Below are positions 1-7,427 of a stretch of DNA of 9,933 nucleotides, one piece after another (the first letter of the stretch is position 1; each line of letters starts with the position of its first letter). Location: positions 1 through 9,933 of the forward strand of contig JABDPL010000093.1 in assembly GCA_013042825.1 (NCBI GenBank), given 5' to 3'. The position numbers and the translations under genes were made by a program. The DNA is from Flavobacteriaceae bacterium. Its GTDB lineage: Bacteria; Bacteroidota; Bacteroidia; Flavobacteriales; Flavobacteriaceae. The notes beneath the pieces were generated by a model, which was not told where the DNA came from, ran no database searches, and was given only the letters and a program-made list of their open reading frames with translations.

Positions 1-2
1 GG

Positions 3-1049
3 CTTGATCAGATATCACTTCTGGAAGGCGAGTCTGTTACAGATGCCTATGCCGATATCGGATCTCTTTTCGGTTACGCGCATCAACAGGCGTTTTTAGG
101 TTTCGAATCGTTCATACTTGAGCCTGAAGATATAACCGATGACGCCAATACAGTATATTTTTCAAATATTGCTCCCGGCGCTTTTAACCATGAGTATTCC
201 TATGTTGCAAATGGATACAATGGAAAGCTGACCTTCAACGGCGCGATTCAGTATGAAGATAATTTATTCCTGGGGATTAACTTGAATTCCCATTTTATCG
301 ATTATACCCGTTTTACTTATCTGTATGAAGGAAACAGCAATCCTGGCAGCTTTGTTACCGATGTCGGTTTTGAGAACACACTTCGTGCTAACGGTAATGG
401 ATTTTCATTCCAACTTGGCGCAATCGCCAAACTCACCGAAACCTTTCGTATTGGTTTAACTTATGACTCTCCTACCTGGTTAACGATGGAAGAGGAAACG
501 ACCCAATTCCTCGCTACCAACATCGATCAGGGTGGTGGGGCTACGGCACAGATAAATCTCGATCCAAGAATAATAAATATTTTTCCGCGCTATGATCTGC
601 GCACGCCTGCTAAGTTTACCGGAAGTGCAGCCCTAGTGCTCGGTAAAATAGGGTTGATCAGCTTTGATTATTCCCGACAGAACTTTAGCAACATACGTTT
701 ACAACCAGAGTCAGACCCGGCTTTCGTTGTTCAAAATGACATTATCAGTAACGCGCTGAAAGCGGCCAATTCCTATAGAATTGGTGGAGAAATCAGGCAT
801 GACCGTTTCAGTTTTCGCGGAGGTTATAAACTGATTGAAAGTCCTTATGAAAACGATACTTTTTACGGAGATCTTACCGGTTATTCCCTGGGTATCGGTT
901 ACAGTTTTGGAAAGGCTAAAATCGACTTTGCTTTTCAAGACTCAGAACGTGAGATAGGTTATCGCTTATATGATATCGGGCTTACCGATGCTGCAAATGT
1001 TAATGCAGAAAATACCGAATTCACTTTAACCTTAAGCTGGACGCTTTAA
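3..1049 (+). CDS. OmpP1/FadL-family outer-membrane transport protein, C-terminal part (5' end outside window)
   Basis: The frame is open from the left edge to a TAA at 1047-1049, giving 348 visible residues, so the start lies upstream. Family members are outer-membrane beta-barrels that let hydrophobic compounds such as fatty acids cross; flavobacterial ones are often labelled hemin receptor without proof. The visible part fits a barrel: alternating polar/hydrophobic strands, many aromatic and glycine residues (for example YNGKLTFNGAIQYEDNLFLG, followed by a segment rich in aromatics), an RIGLTYDSPTW strand typical of the family, and strand-turn pairs near the end (FRGGYKLIESPY, YSLGIGYSFG). 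The last strand, TEFTLTLSWTL, is a plausible C-terminal barrel strand. The missing N-terminus should hold the signal peptide and plug region. It converges on the adhesin gene and shares its terminator. The substrate cannot be read from the sequence. A PorP/SprF-type T9SS protein was considered, but the strand motifs fit FadL better. Confidence 0.82.
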   Translation, partial: LDQISLLEGESVTDAYADIGSLFGYAHQQAFLGFESFILEPEDITDDANTVYFSNIAPGAFNHEYSYVANGYNGKLTFNGAIQYEDNLFLGINLNSHFIDYTRFTYLYEGNSNPGSFVTDVGFENTLRANGNGFSFQLGAIAKLTETFRIGLTYDSPTWLTMEEETTQFLATNIDQGGGATAQINLDPRIINIFPRYDLRTPAKFTGSAALVLGKIGLISFDYSRQNFSNIRLQPESDPAFVVQNDIISNALKAANSYRIGGEIRHDRFSFRGGYKLIESPYENDTFYGDLTGYSLGIGYSFGKAKIDFAFQDSEREIGYRLYDIGLTDAANVNAENTEFTLTLSWTL

Positions 1050-1069
1050 TCTGTATATAAGAAAGAATA

Positions 1070-1096
1070 AAAAGGCCCGATTGATTCGGGCCTTTT
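1070..1096. terminator. Bidirectional rho-independent terminator between convergent genes
   Basis: A perfect 11-bp stem (AAAAGGCCCGA at 1070-1080 pairing with TCGGGCCTTTT at 1086-1096) closes a 5-nt loop, TTGAT. The core is six G/C pairs. Reading +, the stem ends in TTTT; reading -, it ends in TTTTT from the A-run at 1069-1073. It lies 20 nt after the stop of the FadL-type gene and about 35 nt after the stop of the adhesin gene, so it can end both transcripts. Confidence 0.9.
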
Positions 1097-1131
1097 CTAT
1101 TTATAAATATTTCAAACTATTCTGAATTTGA

Positions 1132-4100
1132 TCAGCGTTTCAAACTGAAATGGGCTCTAAACTCTTTCTTAACATTAATACCGGGTTCGGTATAGGTCAC
1201 CACAAACCAGTAATCGGCCGATGGCATCAATGCCCCGTTGTAGGTGCCGTTCCATCCGGATCCCAGCGGGCTGAGCTGCTTTAACAGCTTACCATATCTG
1301 TCAAATATATAAATTTTTGCATCAGGTTGCGTCCCTATGCCGATTATGTTCCAGGTGTCATGATACCCGTCTCCATTTGGGGTGAAGAACTTCGGGTAGT
1401 CTATTACCAATACCTCGGCCAGTCCTATGCCACATCCATTCAGATCCCGGGCCTTGACCACATGTATCCCGCCCGATACCCCAGTGAAGATACCGCTCTC
1501 CTGCCAGGGACCATCATCCAGGCTGTACTCATACACCCCTGTGCCCGTGGCCGTGGCCTCGATCACATGATCATCTGCAAAGGCCAGCGAAGTCACCTGC
1601 GCCGTTACCGCTGGCGGACTGCTCTCTATAACCGTCGTGCTGTCACTCGACTGACAACCCGTTATAAGATCGGTAACCAATACACTGTAGCTGCCCCCTT
1701 GCGTGGGCGCATAGCTCGACCCGGTCGCTCCGGGAATATCCGACCCGCCCAGCTGCCAGATAAAACTGTACTCGGCCCCAGATAAGCCCGTGTCTAACAC
1801 CGGGGGTGAGATCACCTCCGTGCCATTGGTATCCACACATAGTATATAACGCTCGTCCAGATCAAACAACGGAAGCGGATCCACCACAAGGGTCAGGCTC
1901 GTAACCGCATAACAGATCGCGTCTGCAGTGGTATCATTATCCACCCGTGCATAGATCAGCTGCGGGTTACTGGTGTTCTCATAACTGTTCGGTAAGGCGT
2001 TTACACCCAACTCGGCCTCTTCCAGGGTCGCATAATAGCTCACCGTGTAACTTGCCGGGTCCTGGCCATCTAATACCTGGTCGTCCTGGCTGCTCAGATC
2101 AAACAACACACTGTCGTTTGACGGATCGCCATCGGTCTCCATATTGTCATCACACTGATTATATACGATCGCTATACCATCGCTGTTAGCCTGCGCCCCT
2201 TCCTGTACCTCGATCATAAAGCTAACGCCCGTATTGTAACAGCCCGTTACAATGTTGGTTACCCGCACATAGATCGTCTGCGGATTGGTGATGTTCACAT
2301 ACAGACTTGCAAGCGCTGCCACACCAGCCTCGGCGTCTGCCGGACTCAGATGATAGCTCACCTGGTATACCGACGGGTCCTGGCCGTTTAATATTGTATC
2401 ATCGTTCCCCTGTAGATCAAATTCATAGAAGCCATCGGTGCCGATCTCACAGGCGATATCATCGGCTACAGCCGTTAACTCCGGTAAGGCGCCCACTTCT
2501 ATTTCAAAGCTCACAATACTGTAACAGCCTGTTATGGTATTGGTCACCCGAACCCAGATGGTCTGTACCATAGCCGTGTTGCTGTACTGCGCAGGATCCA
2601 ATATGGCGTTCTCCCCGGCCTCGGCATCCTCCAGGCTCTCATGATAGGTCGCACTCACATTTGCCTCGCCATTTATGATATATGTCTCGTTCTGGGTCAG
2701 ATCAAAGATCTCTATCCCATCACCCGGATCGGTCACATCACACAAAAACAGATCCGCCGGGTCAGGACCGGGGGTCGGAACCGGGTTGACCCGTAAATCC
2801 AGGGTCACCACACTGTAACAGCCCGTCGCATCTACCTCTCCCCGGACAAAGATCGTCTGCGGGTTTGACAGGTTCGTATACGGACTCGTAATGGCGTTTA
2901 ACGCTGTATCAGCATCCCCCTGGGTCGCATAGAAACTGATATTGATCCCCGTCTGACCGTTTAAGATCTCCTCTGCGCTGGCCTCCAAAGTAAAGGCCTC
3001 TGTCTCATCGCCCGGGTTGTTCGCATCACAGAGCTCCAACGCACTGGGCTGAACCAGTACCGGAAGCGGGTTTACTATAAGCTCCAGCGGACGTGCCTTA
3101 TAACAGCCCGTGGCATTATCCTCTACCCGCACCCAGAGCGTCTGCGGGTTCGACAGGTTCGTATAGGCCGTCGCTACACCTATGGCGTTGGTCCCCGACT
3201 GGGCGTTGGCCTCAGTCTCATAATAGCTTATCGTATATAAAAGCGGATCCAATCCGTTCAAGGTCTGGGTTTCTATAAGGGTCAGATCGAACTGTGCCAA
3301 CTCATCGGTGTTGTCATCACACACAGCCAAAGGCTCCGGATCAGCGATCTGTGGCTCCGGGTTTACAACCAGTACCACCTCAACTATGGTCGCACAATCG
3401 GTCGCTATAGTAGCGCTCTCTACCCGTGCATAAAGCGTCTGGGTGTTAACCACTATATTGCTGTAGGGACTGCTCAGGGCGTTGACATCATTCTCCGCAT
3501 TGGTAAGGGTCTCATGATAGCTTACCGTTAAACCCGGTACTCCACCGGTGATCACAACATCCAGGTCCGTTAGCACAAACTCACCAAAACCATCAGCATC
3601 CGGATCGCAGAACTCAAAAGGCGGCGGGGTATTTGCCAATGGCGCCTGCTCCACCATAAGCTCTAAAGCAACCGTAGAATAACATCCGGTGTTGATGTCC
3701 TCCCCACGGGCATAGATGATCTGCGGATTTGTAAGATTCGTGTAGGGAATGGGCAACGGATTGATCCCCAGATCTGCATCCCCCTGCGTCTCATGATAAC
3801 TCACCGAATAATCCGGATTGGAACCGCTGATCTCTGAATTCTTAATGCTTAGATCGATTTCGGTTAATCCGTCAATTACATTATCATCGCATACCTCAAG
3901 AGCTGTGGGGACCGTAAGAGCAGGATTAGGATTGATCCCTATGTCAAAATTGATAAATGCCATGACACATCCGGTTGAATTATTCTCAACCCGCACATAT
4001 ATGGTTTGCGGATTTGTAGTATTGGTATATGGGCTAACCAGAGCATTTATACCGCTGTCTGCATCGGCCTGGGTTTCATGATAACTAATGGTATAGTCTG

Positions 4101-6390
4101 CCGGTAATTGGACCCCAAGAACTTCGGAATCAAAAACAGAAAGATCAATGCTTCCAATATCTGTCGAATCACTGCAAAATTCACGGTCGTTGACCGTATT
4201 ATTGTCTGGCAGGGGATTCACAATAAGATCCATAGTAGCTATTCCGTAGCAGTTATTTGCATCTTCCACGCGTATATAAACGGTTTGAAGGGATGGAATA
4301 GTATTCGTGTACAGATTGGGCAGCGGATTTTCCTCCAATTGAGCATCGCCGGCTGTTTCATAATAAGCCACGGTTAATCCGGGTGGCAGAGAAGCCAGAA
4401 TTAAAGCATCAGCATCGCTTAAGTCGAATTCAGAGAAGCCATCATAATCATCATCACAGGTTTCAAGGCTAACATCCCCTACATCGGTAGCAGTGACATC
4501 AAGAGTCAGTTCGGCAATGCTGTAACATCCCGAGTTATCGTCTTCAACCCGCACATAAACGATCTGCGGATTCACCGTATTGGTAAATGGTGAAGGCGCA
4601 ACAGGGTTCAAAGCAGCATCGGCATCCGCAAAGCTCAGGTAATAGCTAAAACTGAGGCCTGTAGGATCTCCACTGACCAGTATACCGGGAACCGCCTGAT
4701 TTAAATTATATTCTGTCAAGCCGTCAGGAACGCCATCTTCATCACACTGTTCCAGAGTTATATCAACAACTTCAGGAGTAGAATTAACGATCAGGTCAAA
4801 TGTCGTGGTAGCCGTGCAGGTCGGACTCAAATTATCCACTAATTTCACATAAATGGTTTGCGGACTCGAGAGGTTAGCATACGGACTGCCCAAAGGATTC
4901 CCACCTATATCGGCATCGGCCTGGGATTCATGATAAGTAATGGTAACATCAGCAGGCGCGTAACCGGCACTTGTGGCGATGGAAACATCCTGATCGGTCA
5001 AAGTAAACAATTCGAAACCGTCATTATCCGGATCACATAAGACCATATCTGCGATCGGATCGGCAAAGGTCACGACGTCAACATTGATCTCAAACGTTGT
5101 GGTGTCATAGCAATCGGGATTACTGACACTTTCTATCCTCGCAAATATGGTTTGCGGATTCGTCAGGTTGTTGTAGGGACTTATCAATGGATTAGCGCCG
5201 GTATCAGCTTCGGCCTGAGATTCGTGATAGGTAATTATAAAATCAGCAGGGTTCTGTGTACCTAAAATATCATCATCATTCAGGGTAAGATCGAAAATTC
5301 CGTCACATTTGGTTTGGTCTAAGGCGGGATTCGCTATCGGATTGGTCACAAATTCTATGATTATCGAATCAAACGATTGACAACTACCCGAAAATACCAC
5401 ATCAACACTATACTCCCCAGGATCGGTGACATCAAGGGTTGAGCCTGTTTCACCAACCAACTCAATACCATCTTTATACCAGGTGTGGGTTGCCGTTGGC
5501 GAACCGGTATCCAGGGTAACGGTATCCCCTTCACATTTAGCATTTCCGGAGGTAATCAACAAATCTTCACCCAGATCAAGGCCAAGGTCAAAACTTCCGG
5601 CTTCAAGAAAAACAGCCGAGTGAACGATGGTATCAACTGCATCGGCTACCGCCAGTTTAATATGATAGGTTTCGCCCGGGTTTACAGTGGCCATTGCTGT
5701 GAACGAGCGTGTAAATCCGTCATAGCCCGTTGGTGGTGAACCGAGTGGAACATATTGTGAAAAGAACTGTGGATTTGCCCCACCGCAGGAAGCGCCATTA
5801 TCAGGGTGAACTGTTGTAACCAGAATCGGAATATTAGTATCCGGAAGAACGGCCAGGTTTTCGGTTACCCCGTCAGCATCGGTCAGAAAAAATGCGAATA
5901 CATCAGAAAAGTTACATTCATATTCAACCGCTCCATCTCCTGGAGGACTATATTCTTCCGAAGCCATAAGGAAACGAAAACTTATTTCCGTAGCAATCGG
6001 AACAAAATCGAATTCGATGATCGAGGCATTATTAGTAGCTGCACCGGCCAATACACTCAGATCGGCATCTCCGGGCCAGGCATTCCCTAAACTTTGGTTG
6101 AATGCAGTGTTCGGTCCATTGGCCAGGGTAACACCGCCAGCGGACATTACCAAACCCTGATCAAATGGGAAGGCTCCAAGAGGTTCTTCAAAAAATGCTA
6201 TTCCATTTACAGATCCGAAATCAGTACCCGTAGACCATGTGATGTTTGAAACATTGGCGCAAGGACTATCGATAAGAATATCGGTAACCAACTCTTCAAC
6301 CGTATAGGTGGTCTCATCAACAACTACATTTTGAGAAAAGCCGATAGAGATACAGCCTAAGAGGGATAAGAGTAGTAATTCTTTTCTCAC
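1132..6390 (-). CDS. Giant multidomain secreted adhesin-like protein with choice-of-anchor L-type domain, 12 tandem modules and T9SS type B sorting domain
   Basis: 1752 residues. Residues 1-20 are a signal peptide ending GFSQ. Residues about 28-268 resemble the choice-of-anchor L domain (FDQGLVMSAG, EFDFVP, FRFLMASEEY, NFSDVFAFFLTD, YHIKLAVADA). Residues about 271-350 are Ig-like (C286/C337, TWYKDG, PGEYSVDV). Residues 353-1506 hold twelve tandem modules. A second Ig-like module (about 1507-1590, FIWQLGG, GGSYSVLVTD) and a SprB-repeat-like linker (about 1591-1663) follow. The C-terminus from about 1664 (FFTPNGDGYHDTW, IYIFDRYGKLL, GWNGTYNG, ADYWFVVTY, FRAHFSLKR) is the gliding-motility-associated type B sorting domain, so export by T9SS and surface attachment or release are expected. 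Start is GTG at 6388-6390; an in-frame stop lies 9 nt further upstream, so no longer start is possible. Ligand unknown; adhesion is inferred from architecture. No PorP/SprF partner is adjacent. Base composition changes sharply inside the gene. Confidence 0.93.
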   Translation of the reverse strand: MRKELLLLSLLGCISIGFSQNVVVDETTYTVEELVTDILIDSPCANVSNITWSTGTDFGSVNGIAFFEEPLGAFPFDQGLVMSAGGVTLANGPNTAFNQSLGNAWPGDADLSVLAGAATNNASIIEFDFVPIATEISFRFLMASEEYSPPGDGAVEYECNFSDVFAFFLTDADGVTENLAVLPDTNIPILVTTVHPDNGASCGGANPQFFSQYVPLGSPPTGYDGFTRSFTAMATVNPGETYHIKLAVADAVDTIVHSAVFLEAGSFDLGLDLGEDLLITSGNAKCEGDTVTLDTGSPTATHTWYKDGIELVGETGSTLDVTDPGEYSVDVVFSGSCQSFDSIIIEFVTNPIANPALDQTKCDGIFDLTLNDDDILGTQNPADFIITYHESQAEADTGANPLISPYNNLTNPQTIFARIESVSNPDCYDTTTFEINVDVVTFADPIADMVLCDPDNDGFELFTLTDQDVSIATSAGYAPADVTITYHESQADADIGGNPLGSPYANLSSPQTIYVKLVDNLSPTCTATTTFDLIVNSTPEVVDITLEQCDEDGVPDGLTEYNLNQAVPGILVSGDPTGLSFSYYLSFADADAALNPVAPSPFTNTVNPQIVYVRVEDDNSGCYSIAELTLDVTATDVGDVSLETCDDDYDGFSEFDLSDADALILASLPPGLTVAYYETAGDAQLEENPLPNLYTNTIPSLQTVYIRVEDANNCYGIATMDLIVNPLPDNNTVNDREFCSDSTDIGSIDLSVFDSEVLGVQLPADYTISYHETQADADSGINALVSPYTNTTNPQTIYVRVENNSTGCVMAFINFDIGINPNPALTVPTALEVCDDNVIDGLTEIDLSIKNSEISGSNPDYSVSYHETQGDADLGINPLPIPYTNLTNPQIIYARGEDINTGCYSTVALELMVEQAPLANTPPPFEFCDPDADGFGEFVLTDLDVVITGGVPGLTVSYHETLTNAENDVNALSSPYSNIVVNTQTLYARVESATIATDCATIVEVVLVVNPEPQIADPEPLAVCDDNTDELAQFDLTLIETQTLNGLDPLLYTISYYETEANAQSGTNAIGVATAYTNLSNPQTLWVRVEDNATGCYKARPLELIVNPLPVLVQPSALELCDANNPGDETEAFTLEASAEEILNGQTGINISFYATQGDADTALNAITSPYTNLSNPQTIFVRGEVDATGCYSVVTLDLRVNPVPTPGPDPADLFLCDVTDPGDGIEIFDLTQNETYIINGEANVSATYHESLEDAEAGENAILDPAQYSNTAMVQTIWVRVTNTITGCYSIVSFEIEVGALPELTAVADDIACEIGTDGFYEFDLQGNDDTILNGQDPSVYQVSYHLSPADAEAGVAALASLYVNITNPQTIYVRVTNIVTGCYNTGVSFMIEVQEGAQANSDGIAIVYNQCDDNMETDGDPSNDSVLFDLSSQDDQVLDGQDPASYTVSYYATLEEAELGVNALPNSYENTSNPQLIYARVDNDTTADAICYAVTSLTLVVDPLPLFDLDERYILCVDTNGTEVISPPVLDTGLSGAEYSFIWQLGGSDIPGATGSSYAPTQGGSYSVLVTDLITGCQSSDSTTVIESSPPAVTAQVTSLAFADDHVIEATATGTGVYEYSLDDGPWQESGIFTGVSGGIHVVKARDLNGCGIGLAEVLVIDYPKFFTPNGDGYHDTWNIIGIGTQPDAKIYIFDRYGKLLKQLSPLGSGWNGTYNGALMPSADYWFVVTYTEPGINVKKEFRAHFSLKR
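1400..3830. other. GC-rich compositional island inside the adhesin gene
   Basis: Hand counts of 60-base lines give about 53-65% GC inside (1501-1560, 2281-2340, 2761-2820, 3061-3120). They give about 32-48% in the rest of the same gene (3841-3900, 4081-4140, 4321-4380, 5221-5280, 5881-5940) and 40% at its 3' end (1141-1200, 1261-1320). The island covers residues about 853-1664: from the middle of module 6 to the start of the sorting domain. Edges are approximate to some tens of bases. Confidence 0.75.
1873..5334 (-). repeat. Twelve tandem protein modules of about 95 residues in the adhesin
   Basis: Module boundaries in residues: 353-440, 441-537, 538-632, 633-726, 727-821, 822-915, 916-1011, 1012-1108, 1109-1203, 1204-1300, 1301-1396 and 1397-1506. 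The consensus is a CD followed by an acidic loop, then a [FL]xL strand, ILxG, YTVSYHET, ADAxxGxNAL, SPYTN, NPQTIYVRV, TGCY, and a final LxLxVNP strand. Every module has exactly two cysteines. Modules 2, 4 and 7 have a DxDxDG-like loop (DPDNDG, DDDYDG, DPDADG). Module 12 is longest, with an extra acidic stretch after its first cysteine. The copies have clearly diverged, so this is an old amplification. Such modules are common in large flavobacterial T9SS-B proteins; I know no firm name for them. Confidence 0.92.
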
Positions 6391-6412
6391 AACAATTAAT
6401 TAACAGTAGACT

Positions 6413-6420
6413 CAAATATA
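6413..6420 (-). promoter_or_regulatory. Bacteroidetes-type -7 element for the adhesin gene
   Basis: On the minus strand the sequence reads TATATTTG, an exact match to the TAnnTTTG element used by the primary sigma factor of Bacteroidetes. Its G is 22 nt before the GTG start, leaving a short leader of perhaps 15-18 nt. No clear -33 TTG was found at the usual distance. Confidence 0.55.
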
Positions 6421-6444
6421 TGATTTAACAGCTATTTCTTTTTG

Positions 6445-6452
6445 TATTTTTG
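6445..6452 (+). promoter_or_regulatory. Bacteroidetes-type -7 element for the nfu-type gene
   Basis: TATTTTTG matches TAnnTTTG exactly and ends 15 nt before the ATG at 6468. It shares the 77-bp intergenic region with the divergent adhesin promoter and overlaps a 14-bp palindrome. The -33 element is not evident. Its position rules out the in-frame TTG at 6450, which would lie inside the promoter. Confidence 0.55.
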
Positions 6453-6459
6453 CAAAAAT
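6446..6459. promoter_or_regulatory. Perfect 14-bp palindrome over the nfu promoter (possible operator)
   Basis: ATTTTTGCAAAAAT is its own reverse complement. It covers most of the -7 element and the expected transcription start, and ends 8 nt before the ATG. That is where a repressor would sit. Both half sites are AT-rich, so chance is a real alternative, and no regulator is encoded nearby. Confidence 0.35.
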
Positions 6460-6467
6460 TAGATGTT

Positions 6468-7367
6468 ATGTCAAAATACACGATTACCATTAAAAGCACC
6501 AGTAATCCTAAAATAATCAAATTTGAATGCAGTGATTTCATCACGGATCATTCCAGTTTTGAATTCAATAATATAGATGAAGCAAAAAACTCTCCCCTGG
6601 CTCAGCAACTGTTCCATTTGCCATTCGTTAAAACCGTTTATATGTCAGGGAACTTTATAGCCTTAGAACGATATGATATTGTTGAATGGGAGGATGTTCA
6701 GGAAGATGTTTCCAGTCATATTGAAGGCTTTCTCAATCGGGGTGGGGTCGCGATCGAAGAGGGTCAGAAAAAAAAGTTGCCCGTTACTATATATGCTGAA
6801 AGTACACCTAACCCGGCTGTTCTGAAATTCGTCTCAAACAAACCACTTGTCGAGCAACTTGTTGAATTCTCTTCGATTGAGGAGGCGAAATCATCACCAC
6901 TGGCGACAAAGCTTTTCCATTTTCCTTTTGTAAAGAGTGTATTCATTGACGAGAACTATGTTTCGGTAACCAAATATGATATTGCTGAATGGAATGATAT
7001 CACCATGGAACTTCGTGAATTTATCAGGAACTTTCTTGAAGAGGGCAATGCGGTTCTTTCCAGCGACGGTTTGACCGTTAATCAATCTGAAAAGCGCAAA
7101 CAGCAGCAGGAATTCGACAATCTTGATGACACATCAAAACAGATCATTAAAATCCTGGATGAATTTGTAAAGCCGGCTGTGGCCAGTGATGGCGGTAACA
7201 TTCAATTTGAATCATATGATGCCGATACCAAGAGGGTTCGCGTTATACTGCAGGGAGCGTGCAGTGGGTGCCCATCGTCTACAATAACCCTTAAAAATGG
7301 AATTGAGACCATGTTGCGGGAAATGATGCGTGACAAGGTGGAAACTGTTGAAGCCATCAATGGATAA
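6468..7367 (+). CDS. NifU/Nfu-family Fe-S cluster scaffold with duplicated N-terminal domain
   Basis: 299 residues. Nfu proteins hold a Fe-S cluster between subunits through a CxxC motif and pass it to apo-enzymes in the cytosol. Two copies of the Nfu N-terminal domain lie in tandem: residues about 3-88 (YTITIKSTSNPKIIKF, LFHLPFVKTVY, ALERYDIVEW) and about 105-190 (VTIYAESTPNPAVLKF, LFHFPFVKSVF, SVTKYDIAEW). A charged linker leads to the C-terminal NifU domain at about 226-294, with VASDGGNIQF and the ligand cysteines C265 and C268 in GACSGCPSST. All expected key residues are present. I chose ATG 6468 because the protein then begins directly at the first domain; the in-frame TTG at 6450 lies inside the promoter. 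A dodecin-like gene follows after 60 bp with no terminator between, so partial co-transcription is possible. Confidence 0.93.
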   Translation: MSKYTITIKSTSNPKIIKFECSDFITDHSSFEFNNIDEAKNSPLAQQLFHLPFVKTVYMSGNFIALERYDIVEWEDVQEDVSSHIEGFLNRGGVAIEEGQKKKLPVTIYAESTPNPAVLKFVSNKPLVEQLVEFSSIEEAKSSPLATKLFHFPFVKSVFIDENYVSVTKYDIAEWNDITMELREFIRNFLEEGNAVLSSDGLTVNQSEKRKQQQEFDNLDDTSKQIIKILDEFVKPAVASDGGNIQFESYDADTKRVRVILQGACSGCPSSTITLKNGIETMLREMMRDKVETVEAING

Positions 7368-7383
7368 TGTCTGTCATAATACC

Positions 7384-7391
7384 TATCTTTG
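7384..7391 (+). promoter_or_regulatory. Bacteroidetes-type -7 element for the dodecin gene
   Basis: TATCTTTG matches TAnnTTTG exactly, 36 nt before the ATG at 7428, giving a leader of about 30 nt. It suggests the dodecin gene can be transcribed on its own as well as by read-through from the Fe-S scaffold gene. No convincing -33 element is seen. Confidence 0.5.
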
Positions 7392-7427
7392 TTTCTATAG
7401 ATTAAATTAACCTAATATCTTTTAACT

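Noticed and set aside
282..284. TTG as start of the FadL-type gene
   Set aside because: The frame is open to the left edge and the upstream translation already has family-like barrel strands, so this codon is an internal leucine.
1327..1785. Open frames antisense to the adhesin gene, including one of about 150 codons on the + strand at 1327-1785
   Set aside because: They lie opposite a protein with clear domains. They have Arg-rich compositions typical of shadow frames in GC-rich DNA, and no start context or family resemblance.
1873..5334. Regularly spaced repeated DNA words in the adhesin gene, such as the stretch around TCTGCGG
   Set aside because: They come from codons of the conserved PQTIYVRV and TGCY motifs of the protein modules. 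Spacing is about 285 bp and the copies are diverged, so this is not a CRISPR array or a transposon repeat.
6352..6361. LLGC at residues 10-13 of the adhesin as a lipobox
   Set aside because: The cysteine is too close to the N-terminus and lies inside the hydrophobic stretch, which continues to a normal FSQ-type cleavage region. A C-terminal T9SS sorting signal fits ordinary signal peptidase I export.
6450..6452. TTG as start of the Fe-S scaffold gene
   Set aside because: It is part of the TATTTTTG promoter element. ATG 6468 gives the expected N-terminus.
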